64,000 bases of DNA from JAOPZW01 sp963803375 (GTDB lineage: Bacteria > Actinomycetota > Thermoleophilia > Solirubrobacterales > Solirubrobacteraceae): NCBI GenBank assembly GCA_963803375.1, contig CAWDMB010000007.1:78937-142936 (forward strand), read 5' to 3'. Position 1 is the stretch's first letter. Each line of letters starts with the position of its first letter. A program made the position numbers and the translations under genes. Shown here piece after piece: positions 48,153 to 57,072 of this stretch. Under the pieces are notes generated by a model that saw only the letters and a program-made list of their open reading frames with translations, searched no databases and had not been told where the DNA came from.

Positions 48153-49405
48153 TCAGTACGCGCGGACCCACCGCCAGTGGGCGAACAGGCCGGGCTCTCG
48201 TTCGAGCAGCGCGGTCCACCACCGCTTGAACCGTTTGTAGGTCCGCAGCCGCCGGTACTTCTTCCCGGCCCAGCGCCTCAGGTAGGTGCTGACGCGCCGC
48301 AGGAGGGGATACAGCGCCGACCGGTAGTACCGGCCGTAGTAGTGCATCCACCCGGCGACGATGGGGTTCAGCCATCGCCGCCAGGTCGTTCAGCGTCAGG
48401 TTGGTGCGCCGGTGGATCCGCAGTTCGCGGAGCCGGGCGCTTTTGGCCTTGAGCGCCTCGGGGCTGATCGCGGGCAGGAACGACGGTGAAGTACACGCCG
48501 TCCTTGCGCCGCGCCTCCCGTGGCCGGAAGGCGAACCCGAGGAAGGTAAAAGAGGTGTGCTCGTGCTCGCCCCGACGGTTGCTGTCCTTGCAATAGACGA
48601 TCTTCGTCTTGTCGGGGTGAAGCCGCAGCCCCACCTCCTCCATCCGCGCGGCGATCCCGGCAAGCACATACTCTGCTTGCCGCCTGCTCTTGCAGTGCAC
48701 GACACCATCGTCGGCGTAGCGCTCAAACGGGCAGCCCGGATGGTTCCGGGCCATCCACAGATCGAACGCGTAGTGCATGAACAGGTTCACCAGGATCGGC
48801 GAGACCGCCGACCCTTGCGGAGTTCCCTTGTCCCGCTCGACAAGCGTGCCGTCCGGGTGCTGCAGCGGGGCGGCAAGCCACCGCTTGACATACAGCAGCA
48901 CCCAGCGGGCAGTCGGTGACCGCCTCGACCGCCCTGACCACGAGGTCCCACGGCACGTCGTCGAAGAACTTCTGGACATCCAAATCGATGAGCCAGTCGT
49001 ACTTCCAGCACCGCCGCCGGCACGCCTCGAGCGCGTCATGGGCCGACTGCTCGGCCGGTAGCCATAGGAGTCCGGGTGGAACCGCGGTTCCGCCCGCTCC
49101 TCCAAATGCATGGCCACCACCGTCTGAGCGACCCTGTCCGCGATCGTGGGCACGCCGAGCACTCGGACCCCGCCGCCATGCGGCTTGGGGATCTCCACCG
49201 CCCTGACCGGGGGCGGAAAGTAGGACCCCGAGCTCATCCGATTCCAGATCTTGTAGAGGTTGTTCCTCAGATCGGCCTCGAACTCCTCCAGCGCCTGCCC
49301 ATCCACTCCCGGGGCACCCTTGTTGGCCGCAACCCGCCGGTACGCCTCCCAGACCATCGACTTGGGAATCACAAACGGCTTGTCCTTGGGCTTTGGCATG
49401 TACAT
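48153..49405 (-). pseudogene. ltrA: Group II intron reverse transcriptase/maturase, frameshifted
   Basis: The chain starts MYMPKPKDKPFVIPKSMVWE and runs through RT1-RT3 (KGAPGVDG, RAVEIPKPHGGGVRVLGVP) in one frame, moves to another near 49055 (DWLIDLDVQKFFDDVPW), returns near 48900 (RDKGTPQGSAVSPILVNLF and the catalytic FERYADDGVVHC), then shifts again near 48480 and 48350 before MHYYGRYYRSALYPLLRR and the maturase end at 48153. All expected blocks are present in order, so only small indels break it. As read it cannot be translated in one piece. No endonuclease domain is seen at the end. Confidence 0.85.
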
Positions 49406-49848
49406 CCTCGCTTCCTCCCGGGGCTGACGCCCCGGTTGATCGAATCGACATTCCTGGTGAGCCGGCCCCTTGGCTCCACCCCCACCCCAGCGAGCAGCGG
49501 CTTCCCAGCTACTACGGGCCGGTCCGCCAGCGAGCGCCGCATCGGTACTCAATGCCTTCGGTTTCTGCCTCGGCACGCTCCCTCTCGCGACCTTGGGGGC
49601 CTGCGACCCCGGACGCCGTATCGACGCTCGCCTTCTCACGTTCCGTGCAAGAGCCGCAGACCAGGCTCACGCCGCCTCCACGCCGGGCACCGCCTGGCCA
49701 GCACACGGGCATCCGCCAGGCTCATCCCGAGGGAACCCCAAGAACCCCCGATTTCGATGCCATCTAAATGGATTTCGACGACTCAACAGCGCACGCCCCG
49801 CCGGACATCCCCGGCCGAGCGCTTCTGGAACGTCTTCCTGGTCCCCAC

Positions 49849-50040
49849 CTGACGCGATCAAGCCGCGCCTTTTCCCTGTCGCTCACCACGACGGTCTTCA
49901 GCCAACGCAGCATCAGGGTGGTTTAGCGCCTGCCCCCGAGGGCCGACGCCGGAGGGCCAGCAATCCTCCATCTCTCGCACAGCACCGCCTATGAAAGATG
50001 TCTCCTACACGACTTCCTCCTTCAACGTTCGTGACGCACT
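49849..50040. other. Short spacer between group II intron and IS1595 element
   Basis: No gene or clear remnant is recognised here. It is presumably former flank of the intron's insertion site. Confidence 0.4.
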
Positions 50041-51128
50041 GGGGTATCCATTTAACCGGACCGCTCTGTCCTCCACGGGCGTCCAGCGGGCGGCCGCTCC
50101 ATGCTCGGCGGGCGACCACGGGTGCCCGGCGCCGTGCGCGGTCCGGTGCCGGGCCGGGGGTTGGCGATGAGGTCTCGGTAGCGCACCGGGTCGTGGCCGG
50201 CGGCGAGCTCGAGCACGCGGTAGAAGACGAGCCCGCGGCTGCGGGAGCGGCGTCGGTTGAAGCGGAACACGAACTCGTTGAGGTAGCCGGGCAGGTGGGC
50301 GTCGTCGACCGATCCCTGGTGGGTGCCGAGCAGCCAGCGCTTGGCGAGCGAGGAGACCTTGTGCACCCCGGGGAGCAGCTTCGACGCGTCCGGCCCCGAG
50401 GCCCCGGGGATCGGCTGATGCTCGTAGACGCCCGCCGTTGCCGGCCGGTACGGCCGCCACCCGTCGGTGACGACCCTGGCGCCCGGCTCGACGTTGTCGG
50501 TGAGGAACGCCCGCAGCTGCTCGGCCGAGCCATCGACGAGCGGCGCCATGCGGCAGCGACCGAACCCCTTGGGCTGGGTGCGCTCGACGGCGACGCCCAC
50601 CAGCACCTTCTTGCCCTTCTGACGTCCGCCACGCAGCCCCGGCTCCTCGCCGCCGAAGTAGGTCTCGTCGACCTCCACCTCGCCCCCGAGACGCTCGCGG
50701 CCCGGTCGCACGAGCACCGAGCGCAGGCGATGCAGCATCGCCCACGCGGTCTGATAGGAGCCGATCTCGAGCAAGCGCTTCAGGCTCAGCGCCGAGATCC
50801 CGTCCTTCTGGGAGGCGAACAGCCAGCAGGCGGTGAACCAGACCGTCAGCGGGGTCCGCGTGCGGTCGAAGATCGTGCCCGCCGTGGGCGAGGTACGCGC
50901 ACCGCAAGCCGAGCACCCGAGACGACCGTCCCCCAGCCGCCAGCCACCCGCCGCCTGCCCGCACTCCGGGCAGACGAACCCATCCGGCCAGCGCAGCCAC
51001 TCGAGGTAGTCCAGGCAGTCGGCATCGGTCCGAAACCAGGCCTGGAACTCGCCGAGCGACCGCGGATAGTGCTTGCCGGCCTGCAGAGCGGGCACGCCAC
51101 GATTCTAGTCCGGTTAGATGGATACCCC
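50041..51128 (-). mobile_element. IS1595-family insertion sequence (complete)
   Basis: A 1088-bp element bounded by 21-bp inverted repeats at 50041-50061 and 51108-51128 that agree at 20 of 21 positions and begin GGGGTATCCAT. It holds one intact transposase gene filling nearly all of it. The 8 bases on each side do not match, so no target-site duplication is visible. Confidence 0.85.
50052..51095 (-). CDS. IS1595-family (ISXO2-like) transposase
   Basis: A 347-residue transposase in one uninterrupted frame. The N-terminal zinc ribbon is CPEC...CSAC (about residues 42-65), followed by GTIFDRTRTPLTVWFTACWLF. The ISXO2-like DDE domain shows VEVDETYFGGEE (first Asp), VVTDGWRPY (second Asp) and HKVSSLAKRWLLGTHQG with the C-terminal YLNEFVFRFNRRRSRSRG. 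The tail beyond residue 300 is low-complexity. It is the one long gene in this right-hand region that is not frameshifted. Confidence 0.9.
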   Translation of the reverse strand: MPALQAGKHYPRSLGEFQAWFRTDADCLDYLEWLRWPDGFVCPECGQAAGGWRLGDGRLGCSACGARTSPTAGTIFDRTRTPLTVWFTACWLFASQKDGISALSLKRLLEIGSYQTAWAMLHRLRSVLVRPGRERLGGEVEVDETYFGGEEPGLRGGRQKGKKVLVGVAVERTQPKGFGRCRMAPLVDGSAEQLRAFLTDNVEPGARVVTDGWRPYRPATAGVYEHQPIPGASGPDASKLLPGVHKVSSLAKRWLLGTHQGSVDDAHLPGYLNEFVFRFNRRRSRSRGLVFYRVLELAAGHDPVRYRDLIANPRPGTGPRTAPGTRGRPPSMERPPAGRPWRTERSG

Positions 51129-51604
51129 ACAGCTGACAAACGCGAGCGTCCGAGCGCCGGGGCATGCTCAGCGCGATGGCCAGCGTGTTATCACGAGGCC
51201 ACAAGAATCGGGAGGGGCGGCCACGTTGGTGCACCCGTGGGCGAGGCTCATACGAGTCTGCCACGGCATCTCGCGCACAAGCTCGGCGGTATGAGGCTCG
51301 CTCGTTAATAGTTGTTCTTCCTCTCACGATGCGTGGGCTCGACATCAAGCGGTGCGGGCGCAGCACGGAGGAACTCACGGAGATTGAGGGCAGCTGGCGT
51401 CTACCCCTATCGCGCGGAGCGGTGGCGTGTCGGATTCCGGCTAGGAGTGGAAAAGCCCCGCAGCTGCGGGGCTTTTCCATCCGGCTGGGCCGGGATGATG
51501 GCGGGCGGTTGATGAGGCTGGCCATCGACGGTGAATGGAGGCCATCCAGAGGGTAATGGCTGTTCACGGTGACAGGCGGCCCGGACGGATAGTGGTGCGC
51601 GCCG
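51129..51604. other. Non-coding spacer with a strong palindrome
   Basis: About 480 bases between the IS1595 end and the IS1380 remnant. I see no convincing gene. A 32-bp perfect palindrome occurs in it (separate entry). It is less GC-rich than the surroundings near 51290-51350. Confidence 0.5.
51448..51479. terminator. 32-bp perfect palindrome, probable bidirectional terminator
   Basis: TGGAAAAGCCCCGCAG followed directly by its reverse complement. The GC stem with A/T-rich flanks (AAAAGCCCC...GGGGCTTTT) is the form of a rho-independent terminator working on both strands. Confidence 0.65.
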
Positions 51605-52243
51605 ATGATCCGGGGGCTGACGCCGTATGCGGGGCTGGCGGTCAGTGGCGAGCTGGCCAGGCGGCTCGGGCTGGCGGCGTTGGTCGACGCCGAGCTCGCC
51701 GTGGAGCGCCGCGCGCGGCCGGTCAAGGTCCGCCGGCGCGGCCTGTCGCCGGGCGAGCTGGTCGTCAGCCTGGCGGAGTGCCAGCTGGTCGGCGGCTCGT
51801 TCTTCGATCACATCGAGGACGTCCGCGCCGACCGCGCCGGCGCGGACTTGCGGGCGGTGGCGCGCACGCCGTCGGCGCCGGCGGCGCTGCAGAACGCCAA
51901 GCGCTTCCGCCGCGTCCATGTGCAGCGCATCGAGCGCGCGATGGCCAGGGCCGGCCAGCGTCTTGACCGCGGGCTTGGCCGCGACGTCGGCGAGCCGGTG
52001 ACGATCGATCTGGACGTCACGCAGGTGACCGTCTACGGCAGCCAGAAGCAGGGCGCCGGCCGCAGCCGCCACGGCTCGATGAGCTACGCGCCGCACGTCG
52101 CGTTCTGGGCGCAGCGCGGCCGCGCGCTGACCAGCGAGCTGGTCGGCGGCAACAAGGAGAAGCTCTCGGGCGGCGAGTGCGCCAAGATCGCGCGGCGTGC
52201 GCTCGCCGGACTTCCGCAGAAGCTGAGCACACGAATGCGCTGA
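51605..52243 (+). pseudogene. IS1380-family transposase, truncated
   Basis: A 212-residue N-terminal piece: GELARRLGLAALVDAELAVERRAR, then SLAECQLVGGSFFDHIEDVRAD, then the first catalytic region VTIDLDVTQVTVYGSQKQGAG and YAPHVAFWAQRGRALTSELVGG. IS1380 transposases are about 450 residues, so more than half is missing. The chain is lost around GLPQK (about 52222), before the IS66 insertion at 52249, so truncation came first. It belongs to a different subgroup from the remnant at 47523. Confidence 0.75.
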
Positions 52244-52248
52244 AAATG

Positions 52249-53764
52249 GTAAGCGTTCAGTCTCCCGGCGGGTTCACGCCAGGAGCGGCACGGGATCGCC
52301 GCGGGAGTGGGCGGTGAGGGCGTCGACGAGGTAGTCGTGCAGCGCTCGGTGCTGGAGGCGGCAGGTGGTGTGCACCGAGAGCAGCCGTTCGATGCGCCGC
52401 TCGCCGTCGTCGGACTGGCTGCCGAGGCTGAGCTTGCGGTAGATGACCGAGCCGCGCAGCGCGCGCTCGGCGTGGTTGTTGGTCGGCTGGACGCGCTTGT
52501 GGTCGGCGAAGGTCCACAGCGCCGGCCAGAGCTTGAGCAGGTTGCGCGCCATGCCGCGGGTGTGCCTGTAGCGGGCTTGCTTGCCGGCGTAGGTGCGCAG
52601 GATCGGCTTGGACTCGCGCCGCAGCGCGCGGATGCGGCGCTTGCAGCTCTTTGCGGTCGCGGGTGTGCTGGTAGATCTCCCATGCCCAGAACAGCTCGTC
52701 GCAGATCCGTAGCCCGTGCTCGCCGAAGGCCTTCTCGGCGCCGAGCCCGTCGGCGTGGGCCTTGAAGTCACGGCGCAGGTGCGCCCAGCAGACCTGGCGT
52801 CGTTTGAGCGGCAGATGCGAGTAGGCCCACCAGCGATCGGAGGTCACGATCGCGGTCGTGTCGGCCAGCAGCTCGCTGGCGTGATCCTCGTGGCGGTCGG
52901 CGCGGATGCGCAGCACGGCGTGGCGGTCGGTGAACGCGCCCCACAGCGCGCGTCGCTGGCCGGCGGTGCGCCAGCCGGTCTCGTCCATGTTCAGCGCGTT
53001 GGCGGCACGAACACACTCGAGCAGATCGGCGTCAGGGTCCACGAGCGCGCCGGCGACGCGCTCGAGGATCGCGTCGACCGTGCCCGCGCTGATGCGAGCG
53101 CCGAACAGCTGCTCGCACAGCTCGACGACATCGCGGCGCGAGACGCGGTTGCGCACCGACAGCACCGCCACCGCCGCATGAAAGCGCGGCCCGAACGCGC
53201 TGGCCGCGACGTCGGCGGGCAGCTCGGCGCGCCGGCGCTTGCCGCAACCCGGGCAGCGCACGCGCGGGCACCGGTGCTCGGTCACCGTCACCGCCAGCCG
53301 CGGCAGCTCCTCGACCTGATGGCGCACCGGCTCGCCGACCGCGACCAGCTCGCTCTCGGCGAAGACGTGCCCGCACTCACACCGGGCCGGCCAATGCACG
53401 ATCACCTCGTCGACCGCCGAGGTCGGCAGACAGCTCGCGGCCCTTGCCCTCATGACCGGGCTGGGCGCCCTGCTTGCGCCCCGACGGGTCCTTGCCGCGC
53501 CGCGGCGGCGAGCCCGGCCGATCGGCGCTCGGCGGCTGCGACGAGTTGCGCGAGGACCGCTTCACCTGACGCTCGAGCTGCGCGATCCGCTCGTCCTGCC
53601 TCGCGACGCGCTGCTCCAGGCGCCGGATCTGCTCGTCCATCCGCAACAGCACCGCAACGACCACTTCCCGGCCCCGGTCATAGATCGCCTCGGCCTCGGC
53701 CCGCTCCACACCACCAGATTCGACGAGCCCGACGTTATGTCCCCCAGACCAACTGAACGCTTAC
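52249..53764 (-). mobile_element. IS66-family element with perfect 8-bp target duplication
   Basis: A 1516-bp element with 13-bp perfect inverted repeats GTAAGCGTTCAGT (52249-52261) and ACTGAACGCTTAC (53752-53764), and the 8-bp duplication TGAAAATG at 52241-52248 and 53765-53772. Ends starting GTAA and 8-bp duplications are characteristic of IS66. Only the tnpC-type transposase is carried, as in the single-gene ISBst12 subgroup. The intact duplication means the insertion is young. Confidence 0.9.
52274..53709 (-). pseudogene. IS66 transposase (TnpC type), two frameshifts
   Basis: From ATG 53709 the N-terminal coiled coil (RRLEQRVARQDERIAQLERQ) and SSRNSSQPPSADRPG region are in one frame. A shift near 53450 leads to the zinc-finger region (CECGHVF, CPRVRCPGCGKRRRAELP) and DDE domain (NALNMDETGWRT, TSDRWWAYSHLPLKRRQVCWAHLRRDF). 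A second shift near 52640 restores the C-terminal LWPALWTFADHKRVQPTNNHAERALRG up to 52274. All parts are present in the right order, so two one-base errors or mutations would restore a transposase of about 475 residues. Confidence 0.85.
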
Positions 53765-53833
53765 TGAAAATGGGGTATGAGCAGGTATTTTGCCGATTTT
53801 GGCGGGGTCGGCCCGTGTGTCTACGGGGAGCGG

Positions 53834-54040
53834 CTACTCGGCGGCGGGGGTGAAGTCGTAGAAGCGGGGCGGCTCGGGTAGGTCCAGCGCCTTGAGGATG
53901 CGGCGCTGTGCGGGGGTGAGCTCGGTGCGTTGGGCGGCGGTGCCTTCGGAGGTGGCGAGTGTGACGAGGTGCATGCGGTCAAGCTTGTCGCGGATGTTGC
54001 GCCAGGTGTCGCCGACCTCGGTCTCGGCGACGCGCAGTCG
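53834..54040 (-). pseudogene. Transposase C-terminal fragment (IS1634/IS4-like)
   Basis: The last about 65 residues of a frame (GDTWRNIRDKLDRMHLVTLA, then AQRTELTPAQRRILKALDLP and EPPRFYDFTPAAE) look like the C-terminal tail of IS1634/IS4-like transposases. It is joined in frame to the end of the nuclease fragment, so an insertion or deletion probably replaced the nuclease 3' end. Family assignment is from memory of such tails and is not certain. Confidence 0.45.
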
Positions 54041-54049
54041 CGCTCGCGC

Positions 54050-54537
54050 TCTTGGACGTCCGTGGCGGTCAAAGAGGTCTTGGGTGGGGTCGGTGGTCAG
54101 CCACACCCGGCGCCCGCGTCCGCCTGGCAGCGCGAGGCGGCGCATGTAGCTGGTGGCCTGGGGGCCGCCGCATTCGATCGGGGTGCCGCGTTTGCGGGTC
54201 TCGGGGGTGTCGATCCCGATGATCCGCACTTCGTGGAAACGCCGGCGGACGGTGATCGTGTCACCGTCGATCACGGAGATCACGCGCGCTGAGATCCTCT
54301 GAGCCTTGCGCCGACGGCGGCCACCGCTTGGCCGGGATCCCCCAGAGCTCTTGGCGCTCGAGCACGGACACGGCAGCGACTCGCAGTAGAACCCATCGTG
54401 GTCCGGGTCACGCGTGTTCGCCGCGCGCTGCGCTTGGGCCTGGTTGCGGAAGGCCGCGCACGTCGTCGCGTGCGCGCCGGTGGGCGTAGCTGCGGCGGCA
54501 GCAGCAGGGCCATGGCCGTCACGATCGTGCGTCTCAT
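54050..54537 (-). pseudogene. Secreted excalibur/thermonuclease-like protein, frameshifted and truncated
   Basis: ATG 54537 opens MRRTIVTAMALLL; a one-base change in the CTG repeat that follows is needed to continue as an Ala-rich signal peptide ending AHA. Then comes an excalibur Ca2+-binding motif (DPDHDGFYCE), a basic linker and a staphylococcal-nuclease domain (VISVIDGDTITVRR, VRIIGIDTPET, DRHGR). The domain stops where the transposase tail begins, so its C-terminal helices are lost. It would have been an exported nuclease. Confidence 0.7.
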
Positions 54538-54558
54538 CGAGGCCACCACGTCACTAGA

Positions 54559-55492
54559 TTCGAGTGCGAGCCCGCGAAGCTCGAGGCTGAGCTCGACGCG
54601 CTCACCGCGCGCGCCAAGAACCGGGCGCTGAAGGTCAGGATCACCGCGTAGATCCGCGACCGCGCCCGCGCCGGGCGCTTCGTGTTCGTGCACGATCGCG
54701 GCCCGGACTTCGCCGCCGGGATCTGGGTCGTCGACCCGCGTTCACCCTCGACCTCACGGTCGACGCTCTCAACCAGGACGAGGACGACACCGGGCCCGCA
54801 CGCGAGGAGGCGTTCTTCGCCGGCGCCGGCCTCAACGACGACGAGCTGCAACAGGCCGCCGACGACGACCGGGCGCGCAAGCAGCAGGCCAAGCTGCGCC
54901 ACGCGGAGGCGACGCGGCGCAACCTCGGGCTCGGGCACGACATCAGGGCCGGGCTGATGGAGCCGACCCCCGGCCAGCTGCAGGCCTTGAAGGCGATCGT
55001 CTGCCACGTGCTCGCCGGGCACTACCGCGACGTCATCGCCTACGGCGCCGGCTGGACCGATCAGGAGCGCCAGCAGCCCGTCGGCGACACCGGCCGCCAC
55101 GAGCCCCGCCACCCGGACGCGATCCTCGACGCCGAGCTCCAGCACGCGCTCGAGGACCCCGACCCGCTCAAGGGGATCGCGCAGCTCACCGCCCGCTGGG
55201 CCGCCGCCTTCGTCCTCGACCCCGACGGCATCACCCGCACCAAGGCGCTCGGCTCAGACGAACGCATGCGCCGCAAGCTCACAGACGCCCTCCCCGGCGG
55301 CCACGGCGCGCTGCGCGCCGCCGTCTGGGAGTTCGCGGACAACGTGATGACGTCGAGGAACTCCGCGGGCTCTGCGCCGACGGCCTCGCCACATACAAGC
55401 GACCCGGCCGACCTGCCGAAGAACCCGTCGACGGGCATCGACAGGCCCCTCCCCGCGGGCGCCCGCCGCGAGCGCCGCCCCTCAGGGGTTGA
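54559..55492 (+). pseudogene. ParB-like/plasmid-partition-type protein, broken
   Basis: Reading frame KLEAELDALTARAKNRALKV, an internal TAG (about 54649), FVFVHDRGPDFAAGIWVVDP, a frameshift near 54740, then LDLTVDALNQDEDD, EEAFFAGAGLNDDELQQAADD and MEPTPGQLQALKAIVCHVLAGHYRDVIAYGAGW up to AAVWEF, with a last shift near 55325 and an end at about 55492. The long helical C-terminal part recalls large ParB-domain proteins on actinobacterial plasmids or integrative elements. The N-terminal ParB box itself is missing here, so the call is tentative. Confidence 0.4.
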
Positions 55493-55493
55493 A

Positions 55494-55510
55494 TCACGCA
55501 AATCGCGTGA
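55494..55510. repeat. Short inverted repeat upstream of the BON gene
   Basis: TCACGC-N5-GCGTGA, 65 bases before the BON-protein ATG and directly after the end of the ParB-like frame. It may be a regulator site or weak terminator. Confidence 0.3.
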
Positions 55511-55574
55511 AGACAGCTCACCCCGAGGGCCCGCATCCTCGGGAGACGAATCCGCAACGCGAGGAGCGCCTCTC

Positions 55575-56024
55575 ATGTCCAACGAACGCGTGATCGACGA
55601 GATCCGGGCCACGCTCGAGCGCGACCCACGGATCAACCACGCCGCGCAAGTGGCAGTCTCAGAGCAAGCGGGGCAGGTGACTTTGCGGGGCACGGTCCGA
55701 AGCCTCCACCAGCATCGAGTCGCCCTTGAGATCGCCAAGTCCGTGCAGGGCGTCAATGCAGTCACCGACGAGCTCCGGGTCGACCCTCGGGATCACGCGT
55801 TGGACGACCAGATTCGTGGCGCAGCCCTGCAAGAGCTGATGTCGAACGACGAGGTGCCCGACGGCCGGATCGACGTCAGGGTTGCGGACGGGTGGCTGAC
55901 CCTGACGGGGGAGGTCAAGCACCAGCACGAGAGCAACGCGGCGTTCGACGCCGTCTCGAACGTCGCCGGCGTCGGCGGGATCACGAACAAGATCACGGTC
56001 ATCACCGCCGGCATGGACGGGTGA
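55575..56024 (+). CDS. Protein with two BON domains
   Basis: A 149-residue protein made of two BON domains of about 65 residues (IRATLERDPRINHAAQVAVSEQAGQVTLRGTV and the second with PDGRIDVRVADGWLTLTGEVKHQHESNAAFDAV). The Gly in VTLRGTV and LTLTGEV marks each. BON domains bind membranes or help osmotic-stress proteins. No signal peptide is seen. GAGGAG lies about ten bases before the ATG, a rare clear ribosome-binding site in this region. The gene is intact. Confidence 0.85.
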   Translation: MSNERVIDEIRATLERDPRINHAAQVAVSEQAGQVTLRGTVRSLHQHRVALEIAKSVQGVNAVTDELRVDPRDHALDDQIRGAALQELMSNDEVPDGRIDVRVADGWLTLTGEVKHQHESNAAFDAVSNVAGVGGITNKITVITAGMDG

Positions 56025-56058
56025 GCCGGGGCTGATGGCGGAGGCGGTGATGTGCTGA

Positions 56059-56277
56059 ATGTCTACGCTCGTGGTGCCGCTTGCAGTTGGAGTCGTCGGG
56101 ATAGGCCTGATCCTGCTGATCGTGGTTGCGCTGGCCGGCCTCGTCTATGAGCTGATCGCGCGCGGGAACCCACGCCAGGTCGAGGTGGACGAGGAGCGAG
56201 AGCAGATCGCGGAGCAGATTGGGCTGAGCGAGCCGATTGACTTCCAGTCGGACATGCGGCCGCCGCGTGAGCCGTAG
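56059..56277 (+). CDS. Small one-helix membrane protein
   Basis: A 72-residue protein with one strong transmembrane helix (about residues 4-33, VVPLAVGVVGIGLILLIVVA) and an acidic cytoplasmic tail (VEVDEEREQIAEQIGLSEP). I know no family. It lies 34 bases after the BON gene and before a DUF1269-like gene, so the three may be one stress-related transcript. Confidence 0.6.
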   Translation: MSTLVVPLAVGVVGIGLILLIVVALAGLVYELIARGNPRQVEVDEEREQIAEQIGLSEPIDFQSDMRPPREP

Positions 56278-56293
56278 CCCGGCTCGATCATCG

Positions 56294-57016
56294 ATGGCGA
56301 TTGTCGGCCCGGAATTCGGCCCCCGCCGAGGGGAACAGAGTGAAGGCAATTTGCAGCACAATGGCGGGGCCGACCGGTCCACGAGCGCGTACAACGTGAT
56401 CTCCGTGTCGTTCGACCCCGACAACAATGCCTACGCGGCACTGACTGCGCTGAAGGAGCTGGACTCGCAGGGCCAGCTGCGTCTCGCAGCGGCCGCCGTG
56501 GTCGTGCGCGACGACGACGGCGAGATCGTCATAAAGGACCGCGTCGGCTCGGTCGAGTTCGAGGGAGCGGCAGGCGGAGGTCTGATGGGACTGCTGCTCG
56601 GGATCATCGGCGGCCCGCCGGGGGTCCTCCTCGGGGGAACCTACGGCCTGATGGTCGGCTCCCTGGTGGACCTGAGCGACGTCGAAGAGAGCGAGTCCGT
56701 GCTGAGCCAGATCTCGACGTCGGTGAGCCCGCGTCGCACCGCATTGCTGGCGGAGGTCACCGAGCAGAGCGCTGAGGTCGTCGACACCGCCATGGCGCGC
56801 CTCGGCGGGACCGTGCTCCGGCGCTCGGTGGACGACGTGGAAGCCGAGATCGCGGCCGCCGAGAAGGCCCAGCGCGAAGCGAAGCGGGAGGCGACCAAGG
56901 ACCTGCTCCGCGGGCCGCAGCGCCGGCCTGCGCCCGGGCGACGCCGGCGAGCCGGCCAGCCCGCGCTAACGCCCGAGCCCGCGCGTGCACGCCCCATCCC
57001 GTCTTGCCCACCCTGA
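56294..57016 (+). CDS. DUF1269-like membrane protein
   Basis: A 240-residue frame. From the GTG at 56396 it reads VISVSFDPDNNAYAALTALKELDSQGQLRL, then VVVRDDDGEIVIKDRVG and a glycine-rich hydrophobic segment (GGLMGLLLGIIGGPPGVLLGG), the usual layout of DUF1269 proteins. The later part (AEVTEQSAEVVDTAMARLGGTVLRRS) also fits. The start may be ATG 56294 or GTG 56396. The Pro/Arg-rich final 35 residues are unlike the family and may come after a frameshift near 56930. It is probably inner-membrane associated. Confidence 0.7.
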   Translation: MAIVGPEFGPRRGEQSEGNLQHNGGADRSTSAYNVISVSFDPDNNAYAALTALKELDSQGQLRLAAAAVVVRDDDGEIVIKDRVGSVEFEGAAGGGLMGLLLGIIGGPPGVLLGGTYGLMVGSLVDLSDVEESESVLSQISTSVSPRRTALLAEVTEQSAEVVDTAMARLGGTVLRRSVDDVEAEIAAAEKAQREAKREATKDLLRGPQRRPAPGRRRRAGQPALTPEPARARPIPSCPP

Positions 57017-57072
57017 AAGGAGCGCGCCCTTGTGCGCAACCCCGACCCTGCGATCCCGACCCGCCCGGCGCG

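Larger units (their letters stand above)
48066..49848 (-). mobile_element. Bacterial group II intron
   Basis: On the minus strand the 3' end ends in CCACCCGAC (48066-48074), preceded by a GC hairpin (domain VI, about 48075-48104) and a 34-nt domain V at 48105-48138. The encoded reverse transcriptase lies upstream in the intron, as usual. The 5' end is placed at a GTGGG (49848) followed by ACCAGGAAGACGTTCC, close to the GUGYG rule; this end is less sure. The intron sits 10 bases beyond the IS1380-type element's duplication. Total size of about 1.8 kb is normal. Confidence 0.75.

Noticed and set aside
48153..49405. Programmed frameshifting in the intron reverse transcriptase
   Set aside because: Four shifts at unrelated sites with no slippery sequence; neighbouring unrelated genes show the same kind of break.
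53834..54283. Novel nuclease-transposase fusion protein
   Set aside because: The in-frame join is better explained by insertion or deletion truncating the nuclease; neither part is complete.
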